Source: Leifsonia sp. ALI-44-B (GTDB taxonomy: Bacteria > Actinomycetota > Actinomycetes > Actinomycetales > Microbacteriaceae). Taken from it: a stretch of DNA of 64,000 nt. The stretch spans positions 930,001-994,000 of the forward strand of contig NZ_MTQL01000006.1 in assembly GCF_001984125.1 (NCBI RefSeq), written 5' to 3'. The position numbers were made by a program, and so were the translations under genes. Of this stretch, positions 46,647 to 56,650 are shown in pieces (the first letter of the stretch is position 1; each line of letters opens with the position of its first letter). Under the pieces are notes generated by a model, which saw only the letters and a list, made by a program, of their open reading frames with translations, was not told the DNA's origin and did no database searches.

Positions 46647-48500
46647 GTGCAGCCCGAGAACCGTGAGCCCCTCGCCGATGTCGTCTTCGGCGCGTCCGCA
46701 TCCGGTCAGCCCGCCGCGCCAGCGCAGACGGCGGCAGCAGAGGGCCCGGATGCCGCGGCCACACCCTCCGCGACAGCATCCGTAGCGACGGCCGACGCCC
46801 CCGGGCAGGGCCGACACGCCGATTCCGAGGACGCCACGGGAACTCGCTCCTCGGGTGCCCGCGCCACCTGGGACCGCATCCTCACCGGCAACCGCGATGG
46901 TTCGCACGCCGAGCCGCGACCGACCGAGACTCTTCTGCCCGAGCAGCGCGGCAGCCGCCTCGACGACTGGTTCGGCCGCGTCATCAACTCGCCGCGCCGC
47001 CTGCAACTCTGGTACTGGGGCGCCCCCGCGCTCGTCACGCTGCTCGCCGCGGTGCTGCGGCTGTGGAACCTCGGCTACCCGCACACGCTCATCTTCGACG
47101 AGACGTTCTATGTGAAGGACGCCTACACGCTCCTGAACAACGGCTACGAGTCGTCGTGGCCGACGGGCGCCGACGAGAAGTTCGCCGCGGGCGACACCGA
47201 GATCTTCCTCGACTCCCCCTCTTATGTGGTGCATCCGCCGCTCGGCAAGTGGCTCATCGCCGTGGGCCTCGGCGCGTTCGGGGCCGGCGACGCCTTCGGG
47301 TGGCGCGTCTCGACGGCCGTCATCGGCATCCTCGCGGTCGTGCTGATCATGCTCATCGCGCGCAAGCTCTTCGGCAGCACGCTGCTGGCCGTCATGGCCG
47401 GGTTCCTGCTCGCGATCGACGGGCACGCCATCGTCATGTCGCGCGTCGCCATTCTCGACAACTCGGTCATGTTCTTCGCGCTCGTGGGGTTCGGCGCGAT
47501 CCTGCTCGACCGCGACTACACGAACACGCGCATCGCCGTGAAGTTCCGCGTTATGCAGGAAAAGGGCATCATGCCCGACTGGGGGCCCGTGCTGTGGTGG
47601 CGCCCCTGGCTGCTCGTCGCCGGCATCGCCTTCGGTGCCACGTGTGCGGTGAAGTGGTCGGGCCTCTACTTCCTGGCATTCTTCGGCGTCTACGTCATCG
47701 TCGTGGATGCCCTCAACCGTCGCCGGCTCGGCATCCCCTTCTGGTTGAGCGCGGCGATCCTGAAACAGGGCCCCATCGCCTTCATCCTGATGGTGCCGAT
47801 CGCGTTCGTCGTCTACCTCTCGTCCTGGACCGGCTGGCTCGTCACGTCGGGTGGTTACTACCGCGACTTCGCCGACCAGCCCGGCAACGCCTGGACGGGC
47901 ACGTTCGCGTGGGTTCCGCACGCGCTGCAATCGCTGCTGCACTATCACGAGAGCGCCTACTCATACCATGTGGGCCTGCACGAACCGCACCCCTATATGG
48001 CGAACCCGCTGGGCTGGCTGCTGCTGCTGCGCCCGACGAGCATGTACTACCAGGCCGTGCCCAATGGCGACTGCTTCTCGGACAACTGCGTGGGCGCCAT
48101 CACGTCGATCGCCAACCCGCTCATCTGGTGGGCGGCCACAGCGGCCATCCTCTACCTCGTCTACCGCCTCGCCCGCTACCGCGAGTGGCGCGTGGGCCTC
48201 ATCCTCATGGGCATGGCCGCCGGCTACCTGCCCTGGTTGCTCTACCTCGGCCGCACGGTGTTCCAGTTCTACACGATCGCCTTCGAGCCCTACATGATCC
48301 TCGGGCTGGTGTTCACTCTGGGCCTCATCCTCGGCAAGAGAACGGATGAGCGCTACCGACGCACCCGAGGCATCGGCATCGTGGGCGTGTTCCTCGCCGT
48401 CGCAACGCTGTTGAGCGCCTTCTGGTACCCGCTCTGGACGGGCACAACTGTTCCGTATTGGTTCTGGCTGATCCATGAGTGGATCCCGTCGTGGATCTAG
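46647..48500 (+). CDS. pmt: Protein O-mannosyltransferase (Pmt, GT39)
   Basis: A 617-residue polytopic membrane enzyme that transfers mannose from polyprenyl-phosphate mannose to secreted proteins. The first 115 residues are a Pro/Ala/Ser-rich, charged cytoplasmic region. The membrane part starts about residue 125 (WYWGAPALVTLLAAVLRLW); the catalytic acidic pair is in the first outer loop (LIFDETFYVKDAY), followed by the HPPLGKWLIAVG motif. About ten spans follow. The GTG at 46647 was preferred over an upstream frame that overlaps rsmI. It is divergent from rsmI, the usual actinobacterial order. Confidence 0.95.
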   Translation: MQPENREPLADVVFGASASGQPAAPAQTAAAEGPDAAATPSATASVATADAPGQGRHADSEDATGTRSSGARATWDRILTGNRDGSHAEPRPTETLLPEQRGSRLDDWFGRVINSPRRLQLWYWGAPALVTLLAAVLRLWNLGYPHTLIFDETFYVKDAYTLLNNGYESSWPTGADEKFAAGDTEIFLDSPSYVVHPPLGKWLIAVGLGAFGAGDAFGWRVSTAVIGILAVVLIMLIARKLFGSTLLAVMAGFLLAIDGHAIVMSRVAILDNSVMFFALVGFGAILLDRDYTNTRIAVKFRVMQEKGIMPDWGPVLWWRPWLLVAGIAFGATCAVKWSGLYFLAFFGVYVIVVDALNRRRLGIPFWLSAAILKQGPIAFILMVPIAFVVYLSSWTGWLVTSGGYYRDFADQPGNAWTGTFAWVPHALQSLLHYHESAYSYHVGLHEPHPYMANPLGWLLLLRPTSMYYQAVPNGDCFSDNCVGAITSIANPLIWWAATAAILYLVYRLARYREWRVGLILMGMAAGYLPWLLYLGRTVFQFYTIAFEPYMILGLVFTLGLILGKRTDERYRRTRGIGIVGVFLAVATLLSAFWYPLWTGTTVPYWFWLIHEWIPSWI

Positions 48501-48507
48501 TCCGGCC

Positions 48508-49566
48508 GTGAGCATGGCCGGCCCGCCGCCCGTGACGTCGTTCGTCTCGTCATTCGTCTCGTCGCTCGCGACGTCGACGCGGCGCAACCTGCCGGGTCTT
48601 GCGATCGCCGGTGTGGCCGTGCTGGTGGCGTGGGGCGTGCACGGCGTGCTGCCGGCCGTGCCCCTCCTGACCGCATGCGTGCTGCTCGGCATTCTCATCG
48701 GTCAGCTGCCCGTGACCAGGCGGCTGCTCTCCGGGGTCGCGAAGCCCGGCCTGTCGTTCGCGGCGAAGCGCCTCATGCGCATCGGCGTGGTGCTGCTCGG
48801 CCTGAAACTCAGCCTGGTCGACGTGTTCTCGCTCGGCTGGGTGACGCTCGTGTCGACCATCCTGATCGTGTTCGTCACGTTCGGCGCGACGCTGTGGTTC
48901 GGTCGGCTGATGAAGCTGCCGGGGCATGAACCGCTGCTCGTCGCCACCGGGTTCTCGATCTGCGGCGCCAGTGCGATCGGCGCTATGGGTGGGGTCGTGC
49001 GCGCCGACGAGAAGGAGCAGGCCACGCCCGTCGCGCTCGTGACGTTGTGCGGAACCCTCGCCATCTTCGTGCTGCCGGCGCTGTGGCATCCACTGGGTCT
49101 CGACGCCACGCAGTTCGGCCACTGGACCGGGGCCAGCGTGCACGATGTCGGGCAGGTCGTCGCCACCGCGCAGATCGCCGGGCCGTCAGCGCTCGCCGTC
49201 GCACTCGTCGTCAAGCTCACGCGTGTGCTCATGCTGGCGCCCATCGTCGGTGTCGCCGGTGTGGTCGTCAGCCGACGGGATGCCGCGAGCGCGCGCCCGG
49301 CCACCAAGCGCCCACCCCTCATCCCCCTGTTCGTCGCGGGTTTCGTGGGCGCCGTGCTCGTGCGCACGTTCGTCGATGTGCCCGCGCCGGTTCTCGCGGC
49401 GGCCGACACCCTGCAGACCGTGCTGCTCGGTCTCGCCCTCGTCGCGCTCGGTGCAGCCATCCGTGTCGCTTCGCTCGTGCGCACCGGATGGCGGGCGCTC
49501 ATCGTCGGGCTGGGCTCCTGGGCTCTCATCGCCGCGCTCGCCTTCGGAGCCGTGCAGCTCGGCTGA
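48508..49566 (+). CDS. YeiH-like membrane protein (UPF0324, putative sulfate exporter family)
   Basis: A 352-residue polytopic membrane protein with about nine or ten spans. Family signatures: KRLMRIGVVLLGLKLSL, FSICGASAIGAMGGVVRADEKEQ, and GASVHDVGQVVATAQ. The family is called a putative sulfate exporter in databases, but the substrate is poorly supported. The GTG at 48508 starts seven bases after the pmt stop; an ATG at 48514 and one at 48475 are alternatives, none with a clear ribosome binding site. It probably shares the pmt transcript. Confidence 0.9.
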   Translation: MSMAGPPPVTSFVSSFVSSLATSTRRNLPGLAIAGVAVLVAWGVHGVLPAVPLLTACVLLGILIGQLPVTRRLLSGVAKPGLSFAAKRLMRIGVVLLGLKLSLVDVFSLGWVTLVSTILIVFVTFGATLWFGRLMKLPGHEPLLVATGFSICGASAIGAMGGVVRADEKEQATPVALVTLCGTLAIFVLPALWHPLGLDATQFGHWTGASVHDVGQVVATAQIAGPSALAVALVVKLTRVLMLAPIVGVAGVVVSRRDAASARPATKRPPLIPLFVAGFVGAVLVRTFVDVPAPVLAAADTLQTVLLGLALVALGAAIRVASLVRTGWRALIVGLGSWALIAALAFGAVQLG

Positions 49567-49804
49567 GCCCAGCGTTCGACCGTTCGGCGAGCCTCACGCG
49601 GCAGGCGTGCCGTGGTGACTTCCGCGCGAGCGGCTCGCGCCCGAATCACGCATGAACCCGGCCTCCGACGCCGAATAACAACCTCTCGGCAACCGCTCGT
49701 TCACGATCGGTTTGCCACGGCTGCCTAGCGTGAAGGAACGGGCCCGGCGCCATCGCGCCCCCACGCCCGCTCCCCTGCACAGCCGATACGGAGTTCTTTC
49801 TTCA

Positions 49805-52534
49805 ATGAGCATTTCTTCAGTCCAGGCGGGGTCTCCCCGCACGCGACGAGTGACACGATTCTCGATCGCGACGCTCGGCACCCTCGGCCTTCTGGCCGGG
49901 TCGGTGGCCGTCGCCACGAGCGCCGCGCCCGCCGAAGCAGCCGTCACCTTCCCCACCACCTACCTGAGCACGGCCAACAGCACCTGGACCTACTCGGACA
50001 ACAACACCGACCCGGCCGCCGGTAACGCCGACCGCCTAGTGTGGACCCAGCCCGCATTCGACGACGCCGCCTGGAAGAGCGCCAAGGGTGCCTTCGGCGC
50101 CAAGAACGGCACCAAGAACATCGGTCTCGGCCTCACCATCAACACGCTGTTGAACCAGTACGCCAACGGAACGTCGACCCCCGACGTGAAGACCTATCAC
50201 TTCCGCTCGGACTTCACGGTCTCGAGCGAGCAGCTCGCCGCCCTGGGCAGCCTCGACGGGACGATCACCTACGACGACGCGGTCCAGATCTTCGTGAACG
50301 GCAAGCAGGTTGCCGGCTTCGTCGACGACCTCGTCAAGGCGGCTCCGGAAGCTGAGAAGAACCTCATGTACGCGGGCGCGAGCGGTGGAGATCCCGTTAC
50401 GAGCACGTTCACGGTTCCCAGCTCAGCGCTGACCGCCGGCCCGAACACCATCGCCATCGCGCTCTACCAGGACCGCGAGAAGAGCTCGGACATCTACCTG
50501 GACGTCCCTCGTCTCGCGCCCGTCCTGCCCACCGCACCGGTCCCTCCGAAGGAGGGCGCGACGCTCGGCGACATCGTCATGAACATCGGTACTGACGAAA
50601 CCTCACGTCGTCTCGCCTGGTACTCCGACATCGACACGACCCAGGTGGCGCAATTCGCCCCGAAATCGGCCATGAGCGGCACCACATTCCCGGCCGCTGC
50701 GGCGACCACGGCAACCGCGACGGGAGGCCGCACGACGAGCGACGAGTTCAACCGACACGCGGAGTTCACCGGCCTCGCCGAGAACTCGTCCTACGTCTAC
50801 CGCGTCGGAAGCCAGGCGGACGGCTGGTCGTCGACCTATGAATTCAGGACCCGTGACTTCGACGGCGACTACAACTTCTTCTTCGTCGGCGATCCTCAGA
50901 TCGGCGCCTCCGGTAGCGTGGCGAACGACCAGGCCGGCTGGGCCGACACCCTGAAGGTTGCCCAACAGACTTACCCCGACGCCGAGATGCTGTTCTCCGC
51001 GGGAGACCAGGTCGAGCACGCGGGCAACGAAGCGGAATACCAGGCGTTCCTCGCCCCCGACGCGGTGCGCGAGCTGCCCGTCGTACCCGTGAACGGCAAC
51101 CACGACGTGGGCTCCAAGGCTTACGAACAGCACTACAACGAACCCAATGTGGACTACAACTACGGTGCCGGCACAGCCGTGTCGTCGGGCGGCGACTACT
51201 GGTTCATGTACAAGGACGTTCTGTACATGGTGCTCAACTCCAACAACCGCGACAACGCGAGCCACAAGGCGTTCCTCGAGAAGGTCGTCGCCGAACAGGG
51301 CGCCAAGGCCAAGTGGAAGGTGCTCGCGTTCCACCACTCGATCTACTCCGTCGCCTCGCATGTCGATGACACCGACATCATCGCTCGTCGCGCCGAGCTG
51401 CCCACGACCATTTCGGCACTCGGTATCGACCTCGTGCTCATGGGCCACGACCACAACTACACCCGCACCTACTTGATCAAGGACGGCGTCGTCGCCAACC
51501 CCGACGAGGCCGCCGCCCAGGGCACGGTCGAAGCAAAGGATGGCGAAGTCCTCTACGTCACCGCAAACTCCGCCAGCGGCTCGAAGTACTACAACACCAA
51601 CGAGACCTTCCCGCACCCGTGGGCATCCGTCATCAACCAGGAGCGCGTGCGCAACTACTCGAACATCCAGGTCACCGATGATGCAATCACCGTCACGACC
51701 CTGCGCTCGCAGCAGAACGGCACCGCCTCACCCGTGAACAGCGTCGTCGACAAGGTCACGCTCGAACGTGCGGATGTCACACCGCCCGTTCTGACCGTGC
51801 CCGCGGCCTCGTCCATCCAGACCGGTTCGACCTTCGACCCCGCCACGGGCGTCACCGCCACCGACGACAAGGATGGCGATCTCACGTCGGCCGTCACCGT
51901 CGCAGGCACCGTCGACACCGTCAGCGAGGGCACCTACACGCTCACCTACAGCGTGACGGATGCTGCCGGCAACACCACCACGGCAACCCGCCAGGTTACC
52001 GTGGCCGACGGCGCGTTCACGCAGCGCGGCCTGCCCACCATCACGGGTGACGCCCGCGTCGGCGAGACCCTCACAGCCTCGGCCGGCGAGTGGACGCCCG
52101 CCCCGACGGGTGTGGCCTACCAGTGGCTGCGTGCCGGTCAGCCGATCGACGGCGCCACGTCAGCCACCTACACCCCGGTCGCCGCGGATTCCGCCTCGGC
52201 ACTCTCGGTGCGCGTGACCGTCTCGGCAGCGAACTACGCCGACGCCGTGGCCTCCTCGGCCGCCGTCGCCGTGGCCCCTGCCGCCGAACCGACGCCCGCG
52301 CCGACCCCGGCGCCCACGACGGCTCCGACCGCTGCACCCACGACCGCGCCCACCGCGCAGCCGACCGGCGCTCCGGCCGCCGACCCGACGACCAGCCCGC
52401 TGCCGGGTGCGTCGAACGGCGCGCTGCCCTCGACCGGTAGCGAGACCGCCGCGGGCCTCAGCCTGCTGGCCGTGTTGCTGCTCGTCGCCGGCGGAACGTT
52501 CGTCGCCCTGCGCCGCACGCGTCGCCACAGCTAG
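49805..52534 (+). CDS. Secreted cell-wall-anchored metallophosphatase with LPxTG signal
   Basis: A 909-residue exported protein. A signal peptide (1-42, ending AEA-AV) is followed by an N-terminal beta domain (about 45-240), a purple-acid-phosphatase-like fibronectin domain (about 245-355), and a metallophosphoesterase domain (about 360-590) with GDPQIG, AGDQVEHAGNEAEY, NGNHDVG, FHHSIYS and MGHDHNYTRTY, which are the metal-site motifs. Next are an HYR/DUF5011-type domain (DPATGVTATDDKDGDL), an Ig-like repeat, a Pro/Thr/Ala wall-spanning region, and the sorting signal LPSTG, hydrophobic span and RRTRRHS tail. So a sortase probably anchors it. It likely releases phosphate from external compounds. 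No sortase is in the window. Confidence 0.92.
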   Translation: MSISSVQAGSPRTRRVTRFSIATLGTLGLLAGSVAVATSAAPAEAAVTFPTTYLSTANSTWTYSDNNTDPAAGNADRLVWTQPAFDDAAWKSAKGAFGAKNGTKNIGLGLTINTLLNQYANGTSTPDVKTYHFRSDFTVSSEQLAALGSLDGTITYDDAVQIFVNGKQVAGFVDDLVKAAPEAEKNLMYAGASGGDPVTSTFTVPSSALTAGPNTIAIALYQDREKSSDIYLDVPRLAPVLPTAPVPPKEGATLGDIVMNIGTDETSRRLAWYSDIDTTQVAQFAPKSAMSGTTFPAAAATTATATGGRTTSDEFNRHAEFTGLAENSSYVYRVGSQADGWSSTYEFRTRDFDGDYNFFFVGDPQIGASGSVANDQAGWADTLKVAQQTYPDAEMLFSAGDQVEHAGNEAEYQAFLAPDAVRELPVVPVNGNHDVGSKAYEQHYNEPNVDYNYGAGTAVSSGGDYWFMYKDVLYMVLNSNNRDNASHKAFLEKVVAEQGAKAKWKVLAFHHSIYSVASHVDDTDIIARRAELPTTISALGIDLVLMGHDHNYTRTYLIKDGVVANPDEAAAQGTVEAKDGEVLYVTANSASGSKYYNTNETFPHPWASVINQERVRNYSNIQVTDDAITVTTLRSQQNGTASPVNSVVDKVTLERADVTPPVLTVPAASSIQTGSTFDPATGVTATDDKDGDLTSAVTVAGTVDTVSEGTYTLTYSVTDAAGNTTTATRQVTVADGAFTQRGLPTITGDARVGETLTASAGEWTPAPTGVAYQWLRAGQPIDGATSATYTPVAADSASALSVRVTVSAANYADAVASSAAVAVAPAAEPTPAPTPAPTTAPTAAPTTAPTAQPTGAPAADPTTSPLPGASNGALPSTGSETAAGLSLLAVLLLVAGGTFVALRRTRRHS

Positions 52535-52539
52535 TCCCC

Positions 52540-52582
52540 GGGCGGTGGCCCGGCCGGTGAGAGCCGAGCCGGGCCACCGCCC
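52540..52582 (+). terminator. Terminator hairpin of the phosphatase gene
   Basis: A perfect 15-base stem GGGCGGTGGCCCGGC/GCCGGGCCACCGCCC encloses a 13-base loop, five bases after the stop. It is followed by TCCTGC and three tandem GCACTAC units (52587-52607). Confidence 0.75.
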
Positions 52583-52681
52583 TCCTGCACTACGCACTAC
52601 GCACTACGCTTCATCCGCACCATGCGCGGTGTCACCGGCCGACACGACCGGGCACCGCGCCGCACTCGTTCTGAGGAAATC

Positions 52682-53368
52682 ATGTCGACGTCTCACTGCC
52701 CGTTCCCGCTTACCCTCGCCGGGACGATCGGCCTCGCCGCCCTCCTCTTAGCGGCGACGACGGCCTGCACCAGCGCCGCACCCACGGACGGCGGCCCGCA
52801 GGCATCCACCTCTCTGAGCACCGAGGACATCGCCGACACGTCGGCTACCCGGCCTTCTCCCGGCGCGACGTTGCCGCCGGTCGCGGCTCCCCCCGCATCC
52901 ACCGACCGCCTCGCCAGTTTCACGGTGCGCATCGTCGCCGCCGACGACGCCCTCTCGGCATCCGGCACCGCTGCGGCCATCGCCTTCGCCGAACAGAACG
53001 GCGCGGATGTCGAAGCCTCCGTCTCGGCCGCGGGCGACGACGACGCCTTCGCCGCCCACCTCGAGGAAGCCGTCGCCGCAGCGCCGAGTGTCATCCTTAC
53101 CGTCGGCCCGAACGCAATCGACCTGGTCGACTCGGCCTCGGCCAACAACCTCGGCCAGCTCTTCCTGCTCGTCGGGGCCCAGCTGCCCGAACCGACGGCA
53201 AACGTCACCGCGGCGGTGTGGCCGGGCGCCGACTCGCGCGGCACGGTCTCGATGGCCGAGACATCCCCCGAAGCTTTCACGGCTCACGTCGACGCAGGCC
53301 TCGAAGCCGGTTTCGCCGCCATCCTCGCGGACGAGACGGGCTACGTCTACGAACTTTCCGTCCAGTAG
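52682..53368 (+). CDS. Small lipoprotein, BMP-like ligand-binding remnant or family member
   Basis: A 228-residue lipoprotein. The start MSTSHCPFPLTLAGTIG and the lipobox ATTAC (Cys about 29) follow GAGGAAATC. A Thr/Ser/Pro-rich linker leads to one alpha/beta domain (about 75-228), with the pattern FTVRIVAADD, AIAFAEQNGADVEAS, and VILTVGPNAIDLVDSASANNLGQLFLLVGAQ. This looks like half of a periplasmic-binding-protein fold of the basic membrane protein type. It is too short for a full transporter receptor (usually over 300). A rare TTA leucine codon lies at 52748-52750. No partner transporter is nearby, so its ligand is unknown. Confidence 0.72.
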   Translation: MSTSHCPFPLTLAGTIGLAALLLAATTACTSAAPTDGGPQASTSLSTEDIADTSATRPSPGATLPPVAAPPASTDRLASFTVRIVAADDALSASGTAAAIAFAEQNGADVEASVSAAGDDDAFAAHLEEAVAAAPSVILTVGPNAIDLVDSASANNLGQLFLLVGAQLPEPTANVTAAVWPGADSRGTVSMAETSPEAFTAHVDAGLEAGFAAILADETGYVYELSVQ

Positions 53369-53462
53369 CACGACCGGCAGCGACTCGAGCGTCTCCGCCA
53401 GGCCGCCCCGCGTATTCGCGGACAGGACCGCCTCGCATGGGCTGGTCGAGCTGCGAGGAGAA

Positions 53463-53867
53463 CTAAGCGGGCAGGATCTCGGAGAGCAGCTGGTCGATGC
53501 GGCGCTTGATGTCGTCGCGGATCGGCCGCACCGACTCGATGCCCTGGCCAGCCGGGTCGTCGAGCTGCCAGTCCTCGTAGCGCTTGCCCGGGAAGATCGG
53601 GCACGCGTCGCCGCAGCCCATCGTGATGACCACGTCCGCCTGTTTGACGGCATCCACCGTCAGGATCTTGGGCACGTTCCCTGCGATGTCGATGCCCTCT
53701 TCGGCCATGGCCTCGATGGCGACGGGGTTGATCTCGTCCTTCGGTTCGCTGCCGGCGCTGAAGACGTCGACGCGGTCGCCGGCGAGGGCGCTCAGGTAGC
53801 CGGCCGCCATCTGCGAACGGCCGGCGTTGTGCACGCACACGAAAAGCACGGCGGGTTTGTCGGTCAT
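53463..53867 (-). CDS. arsC: Arsenate reductase, ArsC of the mycothiol/low-MW phosphatase type
   Basis: A 134-residue protein with the low-molecular-weight phosphatase fold. The active loop is VCVHNAGRS (Cys11 to Arg17), giving the CX5R pattern. A second Cys pair lies in MGCGDACPIFPG, and the general acid Asp in WQLDDPAGQG. This matches actinobacterial arsenate reductases that use mycothiol. It removes arsenate by reduction to arsenite. There is no ars efflux gene next to it: the upstream gene, nine bases away on the same strand, is a GH13 enzyme. A phosphatase role cannot be excluded. Confidence 0.9.
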   Translation of the reverse strand: MTDKPAVLFVCVHNAGRSQMAAGYLSALAGDRVDVFSAGSEPKDEINPVAIEAMAEEGIDIAGNVPKILTVDAVKQADVVITMGCGDACPIFPGKRYEDWQLDDPAGQGIESVRPIRDDIKRRIDQLLSEILPA

Positions 53868-53876
53868 GTGCTCGCC

Positions 53877-56180
53877 CTACTCGTCATCCGAGACAGCTTC
53901 GTCGTTGTCGAGCGCCTCTTCGTCGGGACCCATCAGCAGGAACAGGCCAGCGTAAGGCTCGAGCCGCACGGCGAAGGTCTGCAGGTCGTCGACCCGCCCG
54001 ATCTCGAGGCCGGATGCCGCATCGATGACGGCACGGCGCGGGATGAGTTCGCTCGACCGCACGCTGCCCTCGATGGGCTGGTCGGTGAAGTTCAGCACCG
54101 TGACCTGCAGGGGCGCGTCATCCCAATCGGCCTTGCCGCCGTCGAGGCGGTGCACCATGACGAGCATGCCGGGGTGCGAGACATCCGGAACGTCGACCTG
54201 CGTGCCGATCGCGATGTCGTTGGCGTCGCGGATGGCCAGCAGCTCTTTCAGCTGCGAGGCGAACGAGTCGGGGCGCTGCAGCTGGTCGGGCAGCGTGCCG
54301 TAGAGCGAGCGACCGCGGGGCATGCCGGATGCCGACGCCACCGCCTCCTCGTCGAAGCCCATCAGGTCGTGGGCGGCGCGTTCGATCCAGCGCGTGTCGC
54401 CCTCGGCGATGAGCTCGGAGACCTGTTCGGAGGGCAGCGGCAGGGCGCCCACGAGGTCCCAGGCGGAGAGCGCGAAGACGCCCGGCTGCCACGCGTTGAA
54501 GCGCGCGAGCAGCAGGTGGGCGCGGGCGATCATGTCCACGTCGTCCTCGCGGATCTTGTCGAGCTCGTTGAAGCCCTGGGCCGCCGCGATGACCGAGGCC
54601 GTCGTGCAGGCGATGCCGTTGGTCGTGAACACGCGGTTGTAGGGCGCGTTCTCGCCCGTGAGGCGTTCGATCATGTCGGCGCGGATCGTCTCGGCAAGGT
54701 CGCCGCCCGCCATCTGCTGGTCGCGGAACGTGTACTCGTCGGCGCAGTGCAGCGTGGCCCAGTGCACCAGCTCGTAGGTGAGCTCGTCGTGGTTCTGCAG
54801 GGCGTGCACGAGCTGAACGGGTTGCACATCGGTCTCGAGCGACGTGCGCAGCGTGAGGCGCAGGAACTCGGTGTCGCCCATGGCCAGCGCGTGCTGGTAG
54901 GCGGGCCGGTTGATGAAGTCGTAGGACAGGTCGGCCCCCACACGGCCGGTGTTGCGGATGTCTTCGACCGTGAGGTTGAGCTCCTGGAACGTGAAGCCGC
55001 CCACCTTGCGCACCATGCTGGCGATGAGGTGGTTGGCGGCCTCGGACAGTGGGTGACCCTCTGACCAGGCCGGCATGCCCTCTGCGCTCTTCTCCACGCC
55101 GAGGAACCCGTTGGCGTCGAGGCGCAGGGCCGTCGAGCCGAGGTCGCCGAGCGAGTGCAGGGCGTCACCGATGACGAGGCGCATGCCCGCGAAGGTGGGG
55201 TCGAGCCAGTTGATAGAGGGCTGACCCTGCTTGAAGTAGTGCAGGTAGACCCAACGGCGGGTGCGGCCGTCGACGCCCAACACGGGTGCCGTGGCGCTCC
55301 AGTTGGTCTCCTTCACGCCGGGCGCGTAGAAGATGACGCGCTGCAGGGCGCCGATGATGTAACCCTGGTCGGCCAGGCTCTGCTCGGCCGCGGCGTCGAG
55401 GTTGACGGCATCCCGACCCTCGGGCACGTCGGGCAACAGGGGCCAGTCCGCCTCGGGGATTTCGATCATGTGGTAGATGCCGGGGAAGTCTTTATAGGCC
55501 ATCTCGGCGAGGCGGAAGTCGGCGCCCTTGCCCGTGTGACCGGGCACGATGTCGTCGATGACGCTGCCCGAGTACTGGTCGGCCACGTCGCAGAGCGAGC
55601 GGAACTCGTCTTCCGTGCCGAACGCGGGGTCGATCTGCGTGGAGATACGGTCGAAGTGACCGTCGACGCTGGCCGTCTGGCGCCAGCCGGTCAGGCCGCC
55701 GGCGCGCTTCACGGGGCCCGTGTGCACGGCGTCGATGCCGATGCGCTCGAAGGCGCGCCACAGGTCTTCGTCACCGAGGGCGCCGAGGTAGGACTGGCCG
55801 GGGCGCGTGATGAGCGAGATCGGGTAGGCGGTGAACCACACCGAAGCCGACTGGATGGCGCGGCGCGCGTCAGGCCGGGCATACGGGTTGCGCCACATGC
55901 TGGGCTGGCCGGAGTGCTGACGGCTGAGGACATCGGCGTCGCCGAGCATCGACTGACGCACCAACCAGGCCACGTAGGCCGGGTTCGAACCGTCGGGTTC
56001 GCGGGGGTCGAGCTTCGAGCGCGTGATGCCCGAGGTGCGCAGGTGGGCGCTCGGGCGCAGGCGCTTCGGGCGGGCCGGATAGCGCTCCTCGTCGTACGAA
56101 ATCTCTGCCGCTTCCGGCACCGTGTCGGGTGTCGTCTCGGGGGTGACGTCAGTGCTGTCGTACTCAGGGGTTTCCGTCAT
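53877..56180 (-). CDS. GH13 (alpha-amylase superfamily) enzyme, trehalose synthase/maltosyltransferase-like
   Basis: A 767-residue cytoplasmic protein. The N-terminal 45 residues are acidic and unstructured. The catalytic TIM barrel (about 80-560) has the three GH13 acids: nucleophile Asp in [11 protein letters not shown], general acid Glu in TFQELNLT and transition-state Asp in QNHDELTYE. The region I motif reads DDIVPGHTG where most GH13 enzymes have DxVxNH. A C-terminal beta domain ends with a very acidic tail. It is longer than typical trehalose synthase (about 600). It may interconvert maltose and trehalose or make another alpha-glucan product. arsC lies nine bases downstream. Confidence 0.82.
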   Translation of the reverse strand: MTETPEYDSTDVTPETTPDTVPEAAEISYDEERYPARPKRLRPSAHLRTSGITRSKLDPREPDGSNPAYVAWLVRQSMLGDADVLSRQHSGQPSMWRNPYARPDARRAIQSASVWFTAYPISLITRPGQSYLGALGDEDLWRAFERIGIDAVHTGPVKRAGGLTGWRQTASVDGHFDRISTQIDPAFGTEDEFRSLCDVADQYSGSVIDDIVPGHTGKGADFRLAEMAYKDFPGIYHMIEIPEADWPLLPDVPEGRDAVNLDAAAEQSLADQGYIIGALQRVIFYAPGVKETNWSATAPVLGVDGRTRRWVYLHYFKQGQPSINWLDPTFAGMRLVIGDALHSLGDLGSTALRLDANGFLGVEKSAEGMPAWSEGHPLSEAANHLIASMVRKVGGFTFQELNLTVEDIRNTGRVGADLSYDFINRPAYQHALAMGDTEFLRLTLRTSLETDVQPVQLVHALQNHDELTYELVHWATLHCADEYTFRDQQMAGGDLAETIRADMIERLTGENAPYNRVFTTNGIACTTASVIAAAQGFNELDKIREDDVDMIARAHLLLARFNAWQPGVFALSAWDLVGALPLPSEQVSELIAEGDTRWIERAAHDLMGFDEEAVASASGMPRGRSLYGTLPDQLQRPDSFASQLKELLAIRDANDIAIGTQVDVPDVSHPGMLVMVHRLDGGKADWDDAPLQVTVLNFTDQPIEGSVRSSELIPRRAVIDAASGLEIGRVDDLQTFAVRLEPYAGLFLLMGPDEEALDNDEAVSDDE

Positions 56181-56312
56181 GGTCTTAGTAGATCACGCCC
56201 GGGAGAACGCCCGCACCCCCTACCGGCCGCGGCCGCCGATGTGGTGGAATGCGGACGCGGCGGCAGGGGCGGGGTGTCCGCCTTCAGCGGGTCCCTTCGG
56301 CTTGCGCGAGGG

Positions 56313-56633
56313 CTAGTGGCCGTCGACCATTTTGAGGCCGACGACGCAGCCGACGAGGCCGAGGATGAGGAGGATCTTGATGACCGAGATCGATTCGCCG
56401 CCGAAGACCATGGCGTAGACGACCGTGAGGCTGGCACCGATTCCGACCCAGACGGCGTAGGCCGTGCCGACGGAGATGTCGCGCATGGCGAAGGCGAGGC
56501 CGCCCATGCTGGCGATGAGGGCGACGCCGAAGATGATGGTCGGCCAGAGCTTCGTGAAGCCCTCCGACTTGCCGAGGGCCGTGGCCCAGACGGCCTCGAG
56601 GATGCCCGACACGATGAGGATGATCCAAGCCAT
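56313..56633 (-). CDS. sugE: SugE/Gdx-type guanidinium exporter (SMR family)
   Basis: A 106-residue protein with four membrane spans and the membrane-embedded Glu13 of the small multidrug resistance fold (GILEAVWATALGKSEGF). The subfamily markers AVWVGIGA and FGGESISVIKI are those of SugE, whose members export guanidinium in antiparallel dimers in exchange for protons. The upstream leader holds a guanidine-III riboswitch, which strongly supports this role and not general biocide resistance. Length fits. The start ATG has GTGAG nine bases upstream. The gene is alone between a GH13 gene and metY. Confidence 0.95.
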   Translation of the reverse strand: MAWIILIVSGILEAVWATALGKSEGFTKLWPTIIFGVALIASMGGLAFAMRDISVGTAYAVWVGIGASLTVVYAMVFGGESISVIKILLILGLVGCVVGLKMVDGH

Positions 56634-56650
56634 GACTGTTACTCACTTTC

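Noticed and set aside
52587-52607. Three tandem GCACTAC units
   Set aside because: Three 7-base units are too few and are not interspaced, so this is not a CRISPR or an origin iteron array.
53007-55064. Long open frame across the lipoprotein end, arsC and the GH13 gene
   Set aside because: It overlaps three real genes in other frames and is of shadow composition.
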